Shown here piece after piece: positions 49,890-59,726 of a stretch of DNA of 64,000 nt (the stretch's first letter is position 1; each line of letters opens with the position of its first letter). Under the pieces are notes generated by a model that was not told where the DNA came from, did no database searches, and saw nothing but the letters and a program-made list of their open reading frames with translations. A program made the translations under genes and the position numbers. Origin of the DNA: Roseiarcus sp963805295 (GTDB lineage: Bacteria > Pseudomonadota > Alphaproteobacteria > Rhizobiales > Beijerinckiaceae); the NCBI GenBank assembly GCA_963805295.1, contig CAWDTW010000081.1:124001-188000 (forward strand), in the 5' to 3' direction.

Positions 49890-50606
49890 TCACTTGGATC
49901 GGTCGCCTTGGGAAGCGATCTCGGCGACGATCGCCCTTGCCGCCTCGCGCGGGTCGGGCGCGGTCGTGATCGGCCGGCCGACGACGAGATAATCGGCGCC
50001 GTCGCGAATCGCGCTCGCGGGCGTGGCGATCCGCTTCTGGTCGCCGACCGCGGCGCCGGCGGGACGGATCCCGGGCGTGACGAGGATCATCGTCTTGCCG
50101 ACGGCGGCCCGAACGCCAGCCGCCTCCCCCGCGCTCGCGACGAGACCCTCGACGCCGAGCGCCTTAGCCTGTTCGGCGCGCCGCCGCACCAACTCGACCA
50201 CGCCGAAGCGGTAGCCCGCCTCGATGAGATCGGCGTCGTCGTATGAGGTCAGGACGGTGACGGCGAGCAGCTTGAGGCCCGAGCCCTTGGCGCCCGCGAC
50301 CGCGGCGCGCATGGTCTGGGGATAGCCGTGGACGGTCAGAAACGTCGCGCCGAGCTTTGCCGCCTGGACTGCCGCGCGTTCGACGGTTTTGGGGATGTCG
50401 TGCAATTTGAGGTCGAGAAAGACCTGCTTGCCCGCCGCGGCGAGCCGGCCTACGAGCGCAAGCCCGTCTCGGCCGTAAGCGAGCTCCATTCCGATCTTAT
50501 AGAAAGCCGCGGCGTTGCCGATCTGCTCGACGAGGCGCTCGGCCTCGCCGACCTCGGAGGCGTCGAGGGCGACGATGAGCCGGTCGCGCGGCGCCAAAGC
50601 CGTCAT
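49890..50606 (-). CDS. pyrF: Orotidine 5'-phosphate decarboxylase
   Basis: 238 residues from ATG 50606. Last step of UMP synthesis. Active-site lysines and aspartates in VFLDLKLHDIPKTV; phosphate grip TPGIRPAG and YLVVGRPIT. The start overlaps the stop of the upstream methyltransferase (ATGA). Confidence 0.96.
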   Translation of the reverse strand: MTALAPRDRLIVALDASEVGEAERLVEQIGNAAAFYKIGMELAYGRDGLALVGRLAAAGKQVFLDLKLHDIPKTVERAAVQAAKLGATFLTVHGYPQTMRAAVAGAKGSGLKLLAVTVLTSYDDADLIEAGYRFGVVELVRRRAEQAKALGVEGLVASAGEAAGVRAAVGKTMILVTPGIRPAGAAVGDQKRIATPASAIRDGADYLVVGRPITTAPDPREAARAIVAEIASQGDRSK

Positions 50607-51421
50607 CGATCGTCTTTGCCGGAGCGCCCGAGCGCCGTCCGGCGGCTCTCGAACTCGCGCAAAGCGTTCGAGGCGTGCTTCGCCAGACGATCGCGCAGGA
50701 TCTGGCGGCGCCGCTCGATCGCCTCGCCGGCCTGCGCCCTCTTTTCCGCAATGCCCTGTCCGAGCCGCGCGGCCGTGCGTTTGAGGCCTCGGGCCGCGGA
50801 TTCGGCTCGGCCAGCGTGGGCGTCGAGGCGATAGGTCCAGACGCGGGCGGGCGGAAGGTTGCGCCAGATCGTCGCCCCGCAACGGGCGGAATAGCGGCTG
50901 GCGCAGGCCTCGCGCGGAATGGGCGACAGGAGGCCGTAGGTGAACTGGACGAACACGCCGTCCGGCCCCATCAGGTCGAAGGCGTCGCCGATCAGCTTTT
51001 CGCGCCGGAGGGGCGGTTGGTTGAGGAGCGGCAGGCTGGAAACAACGGCGGCAACCCACTCGCCGGCGAATTCGGCGAGCGTGCGCGGCAGGTCATAGGC
51101 GTCGCCCTGGATGATTTTGGCCGGTTCGAAGCGGTCCTCCAGCAGGCGGCAGAAGTACGGATCATATTCTACGAGCACGAGGCGCCGCCGGTCGAGGCCC
51201 CGTTCCATGAGCGCCCTGGTGACCGGCCCGGTCCCCGGCCCGAGTTCGACGATGAGGCCGTGGGGGACATCGCCGACGGCCGTCGCCATCGCGCGGGCAA
51301 GCGCACGGCCGGAAGGCGCGACGGCGCCCGTCAGGCGGGGCGCAGCCAGCAGAGACTTGAGAAAATGCGCTTCGTCGCCGAGCTTCAGCGGCCGCTTGTC
51401 GTTACGTGTATGACCCTGCAT
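50603..51421 (-). CDS. PmtA-like phospholipid N-methyltransferase
   Basis: 272 residues. SAM motif GLIVELGPGTGPVTRALMERG, then VLVEYDPYFCRLLEDRF and VSSLPLLNQPP, as in small PmtA enzymes that methylate phosphatidylethanolamine towards phosphatidylcholine. The family also includes rRNA-methylase-like members, so the lipid role is probable rather than certain. Long basic C-terminal tail. Coupled to pyrF. Confidence 0.8.
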   Translation of the reverse strand: MQGHTRNDKRPLKLGDEAHFLKSLLAAPRLTGAVAPSGRALARAMATAVGDVPHGLIVELGPGTGPVTRALMERGLDRRRLVLVEYDPYFCRLLEDRFEPAKIIQGDAYDLPRTLAEFAGEWVAAVVSSLPLLNQPPLRREKLIGDAFDLMGPDGVFVQFTYGLLSPIPREACASRYSARCGATIWRNLPPARVWTYRLDAHAGRAESAARGLKRTAARLGQGIAEKRAQAGEAIERRRQILRDRLAKHASNALREFESRRTALGRSGKDDR

Positions 51422-51493
51422 TCCCGCTCCGCGACGAAGGCGCGCTCCGCTTCGGCGGACTTATATCGAGCCTTTTCCCGCCCGGCAAAGGCG

Positions 51494-52609
51494 TCAGCCG
51501 AGACCCTCGAAAAACTCCTTCATCTTCGAGAAGAAGCCCGCGCTTTCCGGGTGGGTCTTGTGCGACGATTCGGCCGCGAACTCCATCAGGAGTTCGCGTT
51601 GGCGGCGCGTCAGGCTCTGCGGCGTCTCGACATTGAGCTGCACGAACAAGTCGCCCGAATCGCGCGAGCGCAGGATCGGCATGCCCTTGCCGCGCAGCCT
51701 CAACTGCCGCCCCGACTGGGCGCCCTCGGGAATGCTGACCCGGGACTCGGTTCCATCGAGGGTGCGGACGGTGAATTCGCCGCCGAGCGCGGCCTGGACC
51801 ATCGAAATCGGCACGCGGCAATAGAGGTCGGCGCCATCGCGCTGGAAGACCGGGTGCGGCTTGACCGAGAGGAAAATGTAGAGGTCGCCCGCCGGCCCGC
51901 CGCGCATGCCCGCCTCGCCCTCCCCGCTTAGCCGAATGCGCGTTCCGTCCTCGACGCCGGGGGGAACGTTGACCGACAGCGTGCGCTCGCGCGTCACGCG
52001 CCCGGCGCCCGCGCATTTGTCGCAAGGATTGTCGATCGTCTGGCCCCGCCCGTGACAGGTCGGGCAGGTGCGCTCGATGGCGAAGAAGCCCTGCTGCGCG
52101 CGCACCCGGCCGTGGCCCCCGCAGGTCTTGCAGGTCGTGGGCCTCGAGCCCGCGCGCGCGCCGGAGCCCGCGCAGGCCTCGCACGCGACCGACGTCGGCA
52201 TCTTGATCGTCGCCGTCTTGCCGCGGAACGCCTCTTCGAGTCTGATCTCGAGATTGTAGCGCAGGTCCGCGCCGCGCTCGCGGCCTCCGGACTGGCGGCC
52301 GCGCCGGCCGCCCATCATGTCGCCGAACAGGTCCTCGAAGATGTCGGACATCGAGGCCGCGAAGCCGTCGTTCATCCCGCCGTGCTCGAAGGCCGCGTGG
52401 CCGTAGCGGTCGTAGGCGGCGCGCTTCTGCGCGTCCGAGAGATGCTGGTAGGCCTCGTTGAGCTCCTTGAAGCGGGCCTCGGCCTGTTTGTCGCCCGGAT
52501 GCCGGTCGGGGTGGCACTGCATCGCCGCCTTGCGGAAGGCCGACTTCAATTCGGCTTCTGTCGCCGTCCTGGAGACGCCCAGGGTCTCGTAGAAATCCCT
52601 CTTGGCCAT
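51494..52609 (-). CDS. dnaJ: Chaperone DnaJ
   Basis: 371 residues from ATG 52609. J domain with CHPDRHPGDK (HPD), Gly-rich stretch, four zinc CxxCxGxG repeats (CEACAGSGA, CKTCGGHGR, CPTCHGRGQ, CDKCAGAGR) and C-terminal substrate domain. Co-chaperone of the DnaK encoded 243 bp upstream. The frame extends to 52723 but that part is non-conserved. Confidence 0.97.
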   Translation of the reverse strand: MAKRDFYETLGVSRTATEAELKSAFRKAAMQCHPDRHPGDKQAEARFKELNEAYQHLSDAQKRAAYDRYGHAAFEHGGMNDGFAASMSDIFEDLFGDMMGGRRGRQSGGRERGADLRYNLEIRLEEAFRGKTATIKMPTSVACEACAGSGARAGSRPTTCKTCGGHGRVRAQQGFFAIERTCPTCHGRGQTIDNPCDKCAGAGRVTRERTLSVNVPPGVEDGTRIRLSGEGEAGMRGGPAGDLYIFLSVKPHPVFQRDGADLYCRVPISMVQAALGGEFTVRTLDGTESRVSIPEGAQSGRQLRLRGKGMPILRSRDSGDLFVQLNVETPQSLTRRQRELLMEFAAESSHKTHPESAGFFSKMKEFFEGLG

Positions 52610-52852
52610 TGTCAGCGCGCCCGCCGGCGAATGTTCATCTGTTCGACCTGCTCTTTCTTCGCCGCTATCGGCGTCTGCGCCTGACGTCGAAGCCGCGCGG
52701 CATGCCTCCGCAGTTGCGCGCAAAAAACCCGCGCATCGCGCGCCGCCCCGTCGTCAGCTCAGCCGTCCATCCCTTGCGGCGTTCCCCTTACCAGGCTTCC
52801 GCTTCCCAAGGCGTAGCCGGCCCCTCGATCGCCGGGGCCGGCGCGCATTCGC

Positions 52853-54763
52853 TCACGACTTCTTCTTGTCGTCATCGACTTCCCGGAATTCCGCGTCGAT
52901 CACGTCGTCCTTGGCCTGCCCGCCGCCTGGAGAGGCGGTCTCGCCCGCCGCGCCGGCCTGTTGGGCCTTGTACATCGCCTCGCCGAGCTTCATCTGAGCC
53001 TGCATGAGGTCGTTCGTGCGGGCCTTGATCGTCTCGACGTCCTCGCCCTGCAAGGCCGTGCGCAGCGACGCGATCGCCGCCTCGATGGCGCCGCGGTCGG
53101 ACTGGGCGACCTTGTCGCCGTATTCCTTCAGCGCCTTCTCCGCGTCGTGGGCGACCGATTCGCCATGGTTCTTGGCGTCGACCGTCTCGCGCCGCTTCTT
53201 GTCCTCGGCCGCGTGAGCCTCGGCGTCCTTCACCATCCTGTTGATGTCGGCCTCGCTCAATCCGCCCGAAGCCTGGATGCGGATCTGCTGCTCCTTGTTG
53301 GTCGCCTTGTCCTTGGCGGTGACGTTGACGATACCGTTGGCGTCGATGTCGAAGGTCACCTCGATCTGCGGTACGCCGCGCGGCGCCGGCGGAATGCCGA
53401 CGAGGTCGAACTGGCCGAGCGCCTTGTTGTCGGCGGCCATTTCCCGCTCGCCCTGGAAGACACGGATCGTCACGGCGGTCTGATTGTCCTCGGCCGTCGA
53501 GAAGACCTGGCTCTTCTTGGTCGGGATCGTGGTGTTGCGCTCGATGAGGCGGGTGAACACGCCGCCCAGCGTCTCGATCCCGAGTGAGAGCGGGGTCACG
53601 TCCAGCAGCAGCACGTCCTTCACGTCGCCCTGCAGAACGCCCGCCTGGATCGCGGCGCCGATGGCGACTACCTCATCCGGGTTGACCCCTTTATGAGGCT
53701 CCTTGCCGAAGAACTGCTTGACGACTTCCTGCACCTTCGGCATCCGGGTCATGCCGCCGACGAGAACCACCTCGTCGACCTGGCCTGCGGAGAGCCCCGC
53801 GTCTTTCAGCGCCTTGCGGCAGGGTTCGACCGTGCGCTGGATGAGGTCGTCGACCAGCGCCTCGAACTTGGCGCGCGTGAGCTTCAGCGCGAGGTGCTTG
53901 GGGCCGCTCGCGTCGGCGGTGATGTAGGGCAGGTTGATCTCGGTCTGGGTGGCCGAGGAGAGCTCGATCTTCGCCTTTTCCGCCGCCTCCTTCAGGCGCT
54001 GGAGCGCGAGCTTGTCCTTGGTCAGGTCGATGCCCTGCTCCTTCTTGAACTCGCCCGAGAGATATTCGACGAGCCGCATGTCGAAATCCTCGCCGCCGAG
54101 GAACGTGTCGCCGTTGGTCGACTTCACTTCGAACACGCCGTCGCCGATCTCGAGGATCGAGATGTCGAAGGTGCCGCCGCCGAGGTCATAGACCGCGATC
54201 GTGCCGGACTTCTTCTTGTCGAGGCCGTAGGCGAGCGCCGCCGCGGTCGGCTCGTTGATGATGCGCAGCACCTCGAGGCCAGCGATGCGGCCGGCGTCCT
54301 TGGTCGCCTGACGCTGGGCGTCGTTGAAATAGGCGGGCACCGTGATGACGGCCTGAGTGACCGGGCCGCCGAGATGGGCCTCGGCCGTCTCCTTCATCTT
54401 CTGGAGGATGAAGGCGGAAATCTGCGAGGGAGAATATTGCTTGCCGTCGGCGGTGACCCAGGCGTCGCCGTTGGCGGCGCGGATGATCTTGTACGGGACG
54501 AGACCCATGTCCTTCTTGGTCATGGGGTCTTCGAACGAGCGGCCGATGAGGCGCTTGATGGCGAAGAAGGTCCGCTCGGGATTGGTCACCGCCTGACGCT
54601 TGGCGGGCTGACCGACCAGACGCTCGCCGTCGTCGGTGAACGCGACGATCGAGGGCGTCGTACGGGCGCCTTCCGAATTCTCGATGACCTTGGGGGTCGC
54701 GCCTTCCATGACGGCGACGCACGAGTTGGTCGTGCCGAGGTCGATGCCGATAACTTTCGCCAT
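52853..54763 (-). CDS. dnaK: Chaperone DnaK (Hsp70)
   Basis: 636 residues from ATG 54763. MAKVIGIDLGTTNSCVAVME, IAVYDLGGGTFDISILEIG and VDEVVLVGGMTRMPKVQ mark the ATPase domain; substrate domain VTPLSLGIETLGGVFT; acidic end DDVIDAEFREVDDDKKKS. Works with DnaJ and GrpE. The gap upstream (54764-55061) holds its promoter but I see no defensible sigma-32 or CIRCE element. Confidence 0.98.
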   Translation of the reverse strand: MAKVIGIDLGTTNSCVAVMEGATPKVIENSEGARTTPSIVAFTDDGERLVGQPAKRQAVTNPERTFFAIKRLIGRSFEDPMTKKDMGLVPYKIIRAANGDAWVTADGKQYSPSQISAFILQKMKETAEAHLGGPVTQAVITVPAYFNDAQRQATKDAGRIAGLEVLRIINEPTAAALAYGLDKKKSGTIAVYDLGGGTFDISILEIGDGVFEVKSTNGDTFLGGEDFDMRLVEYLSGEFKKEQGIDLTKDKLALQRLKEAAEKAKIELSSATQTEINLPYITADASGPKHLALKLTRAKFEALVDDLIQRTVEPCRKALKDAGLSAGQVDEVVLVGGMTRMPKVQEVVKQFFGKEPHKGVNPDEVVAIGAAIQAGVLQGDVKDVLLLDVTPLSLGIETLGGVFTRLIERNTTIPTKKSQVFSTAEDNQTAVTIRVFQGEREMAADNKALGQFDLVGIPPAPRGVPQIEVTFDIDANGIVNVTAKDKATNKEQQIRIQASGGLSEADINRMVKDAEAHAAEDKKRRETVDAKNHGESVAHDAEKALKEYGDKVAQSDRGAIEAAIASLRTALQGEDVETIKARTNDLMQAQMKLGEAMYKAQQAGAAGETASPGGGQAKDDVIDAEFREVDDDKKKS

Positions 54764-55061
54764 ATTGTTTTCCCCTGCTCCTTTCGCGGGATCGCCCGGC
54801 CCCGAGGCGGCCGGACCTTGAGAAAGACTTCCATCGGCCCGAAGCGGCCGGCGACGTCTCTTCTGATCCCCTTGGTTCAAAGTGAATTCGCGGAGGCTCC
54901 GCCGCATAGTCCGCGCCGGACCCGCCAGTCGCGGCGTATATAGGTTCCGCCCTTTCGGGGCGCAAGGCGCGGAAACGGCGGATTTTTCGCCCTCAGCGCG
55001 CGGATGCGCCGCACCGAACATACGCCTTTCCCTTTCTTCTCCGGCCTTCTAGACTCTCCCG

Positions 55062-55961
55062 ATGATCTGCTCGATGAACTGGCGCCTCGCCCTTCTGGTC
55101 TGCGGTTTGGCCCTCGCTGCGACCTCCGCCCCGGCTCAGATCGTCCTGCCCGGCGCCGCTCCGGCCGCGCCGGCCGGGGCGCCGGGGGCGGCGCCGAAGC
55201 CGAAGAAAGCGGGCGGCGCCGCGGCCAAGGCCGCCAAGACCCCCCAGACCGCGCTTCCGGCTGCGCCCGGCGTCGCGACGATCGATGGGCGACCGCTCCT
55301 GCGCAACGGCGGGGCGGGGCTCCTCCAGGTCTCCGGCAACGGCAGGACGCTGCAGGTCGACAAGCTGCGTCTTCCCGGCGAGAGCGTCTCCGATCCCTCG
55401 CAGCGCTGCATCGTCGATATCGTCGGCGAAAAGCCCATCGAGGCGACGAGCGAGGGGCGACCCGACGGGCTTGAGCGCTACGAGGTCGACGTGCCGGCCT
55501 GTCCCTTCGCCTTCGACGTTCTCGACGGCGCGGTCCTCGTCCCGTCGCAGATCACCGCCTGCGTCTTCAAGGCCGCCGACTGCCAGACGAGCCCGGGCGG
55601 CTTATGGGGGCCTGACGGCGACGAACTCGAAAAGGACGCCGCCGCGATCGGGAAGCAGCGCACGGCGGCCGAAAACGCGATGGCCAAGGCCTTGCACGCA
55701 CTCGAAAAGCGCGCCGACGACAACCCCGATGCGGCGAACTTGCTCCGGGACCAGAGCGGGTTTCCCGGCGCGCGCGACGACGCCTGCCGCGACTATGTGA
55801 AGGAGACCGCCTACGGCTATTGCGCCGCGAGCCTCACCGAGGCGCGGGCGGCGCTTCTCGAGGCCCGGCTCGCAGCGCTCGCTCCGGCGTCCGCCGCCAA
55901 GGCGGAGAAAAAGAAGACAGCCAAGAAGAAGCCGAAGCCGGACGCCGCAGCGGCCCAATAA
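55062..55961 (+). CDS. Secreted protein of unknown function, Ala/Lys-rich tail
   Basis: 299 residues (or 295 from ATG 55074). Signal peptide LALLVCGLALAATSAPAQ with Ala-x-Ala cleavage. Centre holds several cysteines (SQRCIVDIVGE, VPACPFAF, ITACVFKAADCQ). C-terminal CRDYVKETAYGYCAASLTEA recalls LprI/DUF1311-like proteins. Ends in a Lys-rich tail (KAEKKKTAKKKPKPD). No function assigned. Confidence 0.75.
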   Translation: MICSMNWRLALLVCGLALAATSAPAQIVLPGAAPAAPAGAPGAAPKPKKAGGAAAKAAKTPQTALPAAPGVATIDGRPLLRNGGAGLLQVSGNGRTLQVDKLRLPGESVSDPSQRCIVDIVGEKPIEATSEGRPDGLERYEVDVPACPFAFDVLDGAVLVPSQITACVFKAADCQTSPGGLWGPDGDELEKDAAAIGKQRTAAENAMAKALHALEKRADDNPDAANLLRDQSGFPGARDDACRDYVKETAYGYCAASLTEARAALLEARLAALAPASAAKAEKKKTAKKKPKPDAAAAQ

Positions 55962-55984
55962 TGCTTTTCAAGGATTGAAGTCCG

Positions 55985-56572
55985 ATGCCAGATCCCACGG
56001 CGAACGCGAATGCGCGTCCCCACAGCGCCTCACCGCAGACGCGCGCGCTCAAGGCGAAGGCCGCGGAGGAAGCGCGAAGGTTCTTCGTTCTCTTCCTCTA
56101 TCTATGGGTGCTGTTCGGAGTCTTCGTTCTGAACCAGGGCATCGTTTTGCGCGAGCAGGGGATCGGCTTCACCGCGCAGGGCTTTGCTCTCGTCAATGCG
56201 CTCGTGCTCGCAAAAGTGATGCTGCTGTTCGAGCACTTCGATCCCGGCCGCTGGCTGCGCCGCCGGCCGCTCATCTATCCGATCCTCTATGAGGCCTTTT
56301 TGCTGACGATCCTGTTCATCGCGGTTCACGTCCTCGAAAAGGTGATCGAGGGCCTGATCCACGGCAAGGCGGTCACGACGAGCCTGCCCGGCATCGGCGG
56401 CGGTGGCCTGGCGGGGCTCCTGAGCGCGGCGGTGATCATGTTCGTCGCGCTCGTACCGTTCTTCGGCTTCCGCAACCTCAGCCTCGTGCTCGGCGCGGAC
56501 AGGCTGAAATCGCTGCTGTTCAGTTCCTCCTCTGAAACGACCGGATCGGGCCCGGTCTCACGCGAAGGTTGA
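55985..56572 (+). CDS. Integral membrane protein of unknown function
   Basis: 195 residues; about four membrane helices (FFVLFLYLWVLFGVFVLNQ, GFALVNALVLAKVMLL, AFLLTILFIAVHVLEKVI, LLSAAVIMFVALVPFFGF). Charged N-terminus outside the membrane. 23 bases after the secreted-protein gene, so likely the same transcript. Resembles uncharacterised alphaproteobacterial membrane proteins only. Confidence 0.75.
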   Translation: MPDPTANANARPHSASPQTRALKAKAAEEARRFFVLFLYLWVLFGVFVLNQGIVLREQGIGFTAQGFALVNALVLAKVMLLFEHFDPGRWLRRRPLIYPILYEAFLLTILFIAVHVLEKVIEGLIHGKAVTTSLPGIGGGGLAGLLSAAVIMFVALVPFFGFRNLSLVLGADRLKSLLFSSSSETTGSGPVSREG

Positions 56573-56692
56573 GCCGCCCAGGGCGCGACGCGTCTTTGTT
56601 TTGCGGTCGCTCTCGTCTAGCCTCCCGCGCGCAAAGCGTTCGACCCGGCCGGAAACAGCGGCGACCCGTCATTCCTACGTGGGGTAAGAGGC

Positions 56693-57106
56693 ATGTGGCA
56701 GGAATTCAAAGAGTTCGCGATGAGGGGCAGCGCGCTCGATCTCGCGGTCGGCGTGATCATCGGCGCGGCGTTCGGCAAGATCATCAGCGGGCTGGTCGAC
56801 GACATCATCATGCCGATCATCGGCATCGCCGGCAAAGCGGACTTCTCCAACTATTTCATTCCCCTGTCGAGCGCGGTGACCGCCACCAATCTCGCTGACG
56901 CGAGGAAGCAGGGCGGCGTCTTCGCCTACGGCGACTTCATCACCATCGTGATCAACTTTCTAATCGTCGCGGTCGCGCTGTTCGCCGCCATCAAGGCGAT
57001 CAACACCTTTATGCGGACACCGAAGGCCGCCCCGGCCGAGCCCCCTCCGCCGAGCCCGGAGGTGGTCCTCCTCACCCAGATCCGCGACCAGCTCGCCGAG
57101 CGCTGA
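56693..57106 (+). CDS. mscL: Large-conductance mechanosensitive channel
   Basis: 137 residues, family length. N-terminal helix and TM1: EFKEFAMRGSALDLAVGVII, GAAFGKIISGLVDDIIMP; TM2 FITIVINFLIVAVALFAAI; C-terminal helix LTQIRDQLAER. Opens under membrane tension to release solutes on osmotic downshock. Confidence 0.97.
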   Translation: MWQEFKEFAMRGSALDLAVGVIIGAAFGKIISGLVDDIIMPIIGIAGKADFSNYFIPLSSAVTATNLADARKQGGVFAYGDFITIVINFLIVAVALFAAIKAINTFMRTPKAAPAEPPPPSPEVVLLTQIRDQLAER

Positions 57107-57185
57107 AGGCTCACGGGCCCGCGCGAGTCTCCTGACGGGACCCGACCCGCGAAACTTCCGCTGGGCGCGTATCTCGCGCGCAGCC

Positions 57186-57323
57186 TCACATTCTCTCCTT
57201 GAGCCCGCTCCGTATCAGCCACCAGTTCACGGGATAGGACGTCATGAAACCGACCATCATGGCGATCTGCATCATGAACCAGAACTCTACGGTGTCGATC
57301 TCGAGGCTGACGCAGAACGCCTC
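57186..57323 (-). pseudogene. C-terminal DUF4396 fragment
   Basis: About 45 codons on the minus strand: TVEFWFMMQIAMMVGFMTSY, PVNWWLIRSGLKERM. This is the last helix and tail of DUF4396 membrane proteins, which often sit near copper genes. The preceding helices are missing or out of frame, so it is a remnant. The frame extends to 57440 with unrelated residues. Confidence 0.7.
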
Positions 57324-57623
57324 CCGAAAGATGAGGAAATGGTGGCGCTTCCGATACCGGCGTGCGGCTGATTTGACGACCGGCCTTTCGGCCTCCTTGC
57401 CTTCGGCGTTGCAGCGTGGTCGCGAGCTTCCGGGCGTCAACCGGGGCGCCCATATCCATCATCATATGGCGCATGAGCATAGCGCTAGGTGCGCTCGAAC
57501 CGACAGGGGAAGGCGCCCGCGCCCGACGTCTGGGGCGCGGGCCCCGCATTCCAAGCGTAGCCTAGCGCGGCGGTCCTCGGGACCCGCCCGATGCAATTAA
57601 CATACGGCCGGCGTCCCGCGCCT

Positions 57624-57980
57624 TTATCGCGTGTTGGAGCTCCCCGTGCTCGAACCGCCCATGCCGCCGCCGCCCATGCCGCCGCCGCCCATGCCGCCGC
57701 CGCCCATGCCGCCGCCGCCCATGCCGCCGCCGCCCATGCCGCCGCCGCCCATGCCGCCGCCTGCGCCGCCGCCTGGCCCGCCGCCGCCTGGCCCGCCGCC
57801 GCCTGCGCCGCCTCCGCCTCCGCCGCCGCCGCCGCCGCCCGCCCCCATCGCGTGCGCCGGATGGATGCTCAGAATTCCGGTCGTCAGAATGGGCGCTAGG
57901 CCGACCGCCGCGGCGACAGCGAACGCCAAGGCGCGGTCCCTCGCGCATCGATGCGCGGCGTTCTTTCGAGATGTCATCAT
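57624..57980 (-). CDS. Secreted glycine-rich protein with (MGGGG)n repeats
   Basis: 118 residues from ATG 57980; GGAGG 5 bases upstream. Signal peptide ALAFAVAAAVGLAPILTTG ends in HPAHA. The mature part is a run of glycines followed by about seven MGGGG repeats and a Ser/Thr-Asn tail. Almost no other residue is present. Regular Met spacing and the copper genes nearby suggest metal binding or an adhesive/structural role, but that is a guess. The reverse frame also codes a Pro-rich repeat; the signal peptide and ribosome site favour this strand. Confidence 0.7.
   Translation of the reverse strand: MMTSRKNAAHRCARDRALAFAVAAAVGLAPILTTGILSIHPAHAMGAGGGGGGGGGGGAGGGGPGGGGPGGGAGGGMGGGGMGGGGMGGGGMGGGGMGGGGMGGGGMGGSSTGSSNTR
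57658..57765. repeat. 15-bp tandem repeat encoding MGGGG
   Basis: The plus-strand unit CCCATGCCGCCGCCG is repeated about seven times without change. Perfect identity suggests recent slippage, so copy number may vary between strains. Confidence 0.85.
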
Positions 57981-58251
57981 AGCAACCTCCAACTGTTGGG
58001 CCCTTGTAAAGACGATAGTCCTCCGCCTCGAAGAATAGCTTCTCGGCGCGATTGCCGCGCTGATGTCACGTGATGCCGCAGGCCGCGCGCGGCGATCCGG
58101 GCCATGCGGCTCATAGAACGCCATCGTCTCCGTGACTGTAGAAGACGAGAGCCGACGCCGCGCCGGCCCCCAAGCGAGGGCGCAGCGCGACGCGACGCGC
58201 GCATCTTGGTGACGATGACCGACGACGCCGCCGTCGGTCATCGTCGCTCCG

Positions 58252-58887
58252 TCACATCTTGTCCATCATGCCCATCATGCCCATCATGCCCATTGGCCCC
58301 ATCGGCCCCATCGGCCCCCAAGACATCTGGTCGGCGGTCTTCTTCTGGTCTTCGCTCAAGGCGGCGTAGAGCGGCTTGAGAGCCTTGTCCATCGCCCGCA
58401 AGGAGTCGAGCCGCGCCGCCATGAACTGCTCGCGCCGGTCCAGGCGATCGGGCAGGCCGAGGCCCGCCGCGCCCTTGGGATTCATCATTGTCGTGCAACG
58501 GGCGAGCATGTCTTTCGCGTTGTCTCGGGCCGCCGCCGCATAGGCCTGCCACAGCGGTTCCTGAGCCTCAGTGATCTTCAACTCGGCCTTGAGATAGGCG
58601 AGCCGTCCGTCCACGTGGCCGGCCATTGCGGCGCACATCGCCGGGCCCATGCCCTCAGACATCATGCCCGGGCCCATGCCGCCCTGAGACATCATGCCCG
58701 GGCCCATCCCGCCCTGAGACATCATGCCGGGCCCCTCGCCGCCCTGAGACATCATGCCGGGGCCCATATGGCTTTGGTTCGATTGCGCGGGGGCCATGTT
58801 CGTCTGGGCCAAGCCGACGGCGGACCCGACAGACAGGGCCGCTGCGAGAGCGAAAGCGGGAATGGCGAAACGATTGATCTTTGACAT
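58252..58887 (-). CDS. Met-rich Spy/CpxP-like (LTXXQ) periplasmic protein
   Basis: 211 residues from ATG 58887. Signal peptide FAIPAFALAAALSVGSAVG; then four near-repeats of GPGMMSQGGM; then a Spy-like helical core (RLAYLKAELKITEAQEPLWQ, LKPLYAALSEDQKKTADQM) and a tail MGPMGPMGMMGMMGMMDKM. The Met clusters suit copper or silver binding. A periplasmic metal-stress chaperone is the likely role, in line with copA downstream in the locus. Confidence 0.85.
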   Translation of the reverse strand: MSKINRFAIPAFALAAALSVGSAVGLAQTNMAPAQSNQSHMGPGMMSQGGEGPGMMSQGGMGPGMMSQGGMGPGMMSEGMGPAMCAAMAGHVDGRLAYLKAELKITEAQEPLWQAYAAAARDNAKDMLARCTTMMNPKGAAGLGLPDRLDRREQFMAARLDSLRAMDKALKPLYAALSEDQKKTADQMSWGPMGPMGPMGMMGMMGMMDKM

Positions 58888-59083
58888 CACGATGTTCCTT
58901 TGGTTTGAGCGTCTTCGCGCCGGCGAAGAGGCCGGACGACGAACGACGAGATGCTAACGGGTTGAGATTCGAGGGCGCCTCACAGCGCGTTTCGCGCCTG
59001 AGAAGCGAAAGCCGACGCCGACGACCGACGTCCGCGGCGCAGCTGCGCCCTCTCGCAAACGCCGGCCATTAACGGCCGATGAC

Positions 59084-59548
59084 TCAGATTGGGCGCGGCG
59101 GTCGCTCGTCGGGCGATCGGGACACGCCCGACATGGCCGTTGTTGCGCATGGCATCAACCGGTCGCTCGAAAGGGACGGCGCGACGAGGCCCGTCGATGC
59201 GGGAACGATGAAGCCGCCCGAGCAGTTCGGGCATTGACCGCAACAGCTGTGGCAGTCGCCGCATTGGTCGCCGTCCGGGTCGCCCGTGGCGCAATTCTCG
59301 GCTCCGCAGGCGAAAATCGCTTCGGCGGCGACAAGCGCGTGATCGAACTCGCGAACCGCCGCGATCCTCAGGCTTGATTGAGCGGGCAACCAAGCCGGGC
59401 GCGCGCCGGAAGCGGAGGCCAGCTCTCCGTTGAGAGCAAACGCGACCAGCAGGACCACCCCCGCCGCCACGAGCCGCAACAGAATGCTTACATCCGCGCG
59501 TCCCACAAGTCGTCCTCCCACACACTTTAATATTTGAATGTTTGCCAC
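59084..59548 (-). CDS. Small Cys-rich envelope protein near copA
   Basis: 154 residues. One N-terminal hydrophobic segment (ILLRLVAAGVVLLVAFAL), then a cysteine cluster CGDCHSCCGQCPNCSGG preceded by CGAENCATGDPDGDQC. Ends in RPPRPI, as many short proteins of heavy-metal efflux operons do. Likely a membrane-anchored or periplasmic metal binder; no named family fixed. Confidence 0.65.
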   Translation of the reverse strand: MANIQILKCVGGRLVGRADVSILLRLVAAGVVLLVAFALNGELASASGARPAWLPAQSSLRIAAVREFDHALVAAEAIFACGAENCATGDPDGDQCGDCHSCCGQCPNCSGGFIVPASTGLVAPSLSSDRLMPCATTAMSGVSRSPDERPPRPI

Positions 59549-59726
59549 GGGCCTTGATCCAGATCAAGGGTGACGACGTGCGCGCCCCGCGGGGTCGATC
59601 CTGGCGAATCCGAGCGCCGTCCGGCTGCAAGGGCGCGGCGGAGCAAGCCCATGCGCTATCCGCGCCCATTGGCGCCGCTCCTCGTCTTCCGTCACGCCGC
59701 GTTGCGCGCCCCATCGCTGTGATCTC

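Noticed and set aside
57658..57765. CRISPR or regulatory repeat array
   Set aside because: 15-bp period is codon-phased inside a coding gene.
57631..58038. Plus-strand Pro-rich PPPMP repeat protein
   Set aside because: The minus strand has a ribosome site, signal peptide and stop suited to a secreted protein; the plus frame has none of these.
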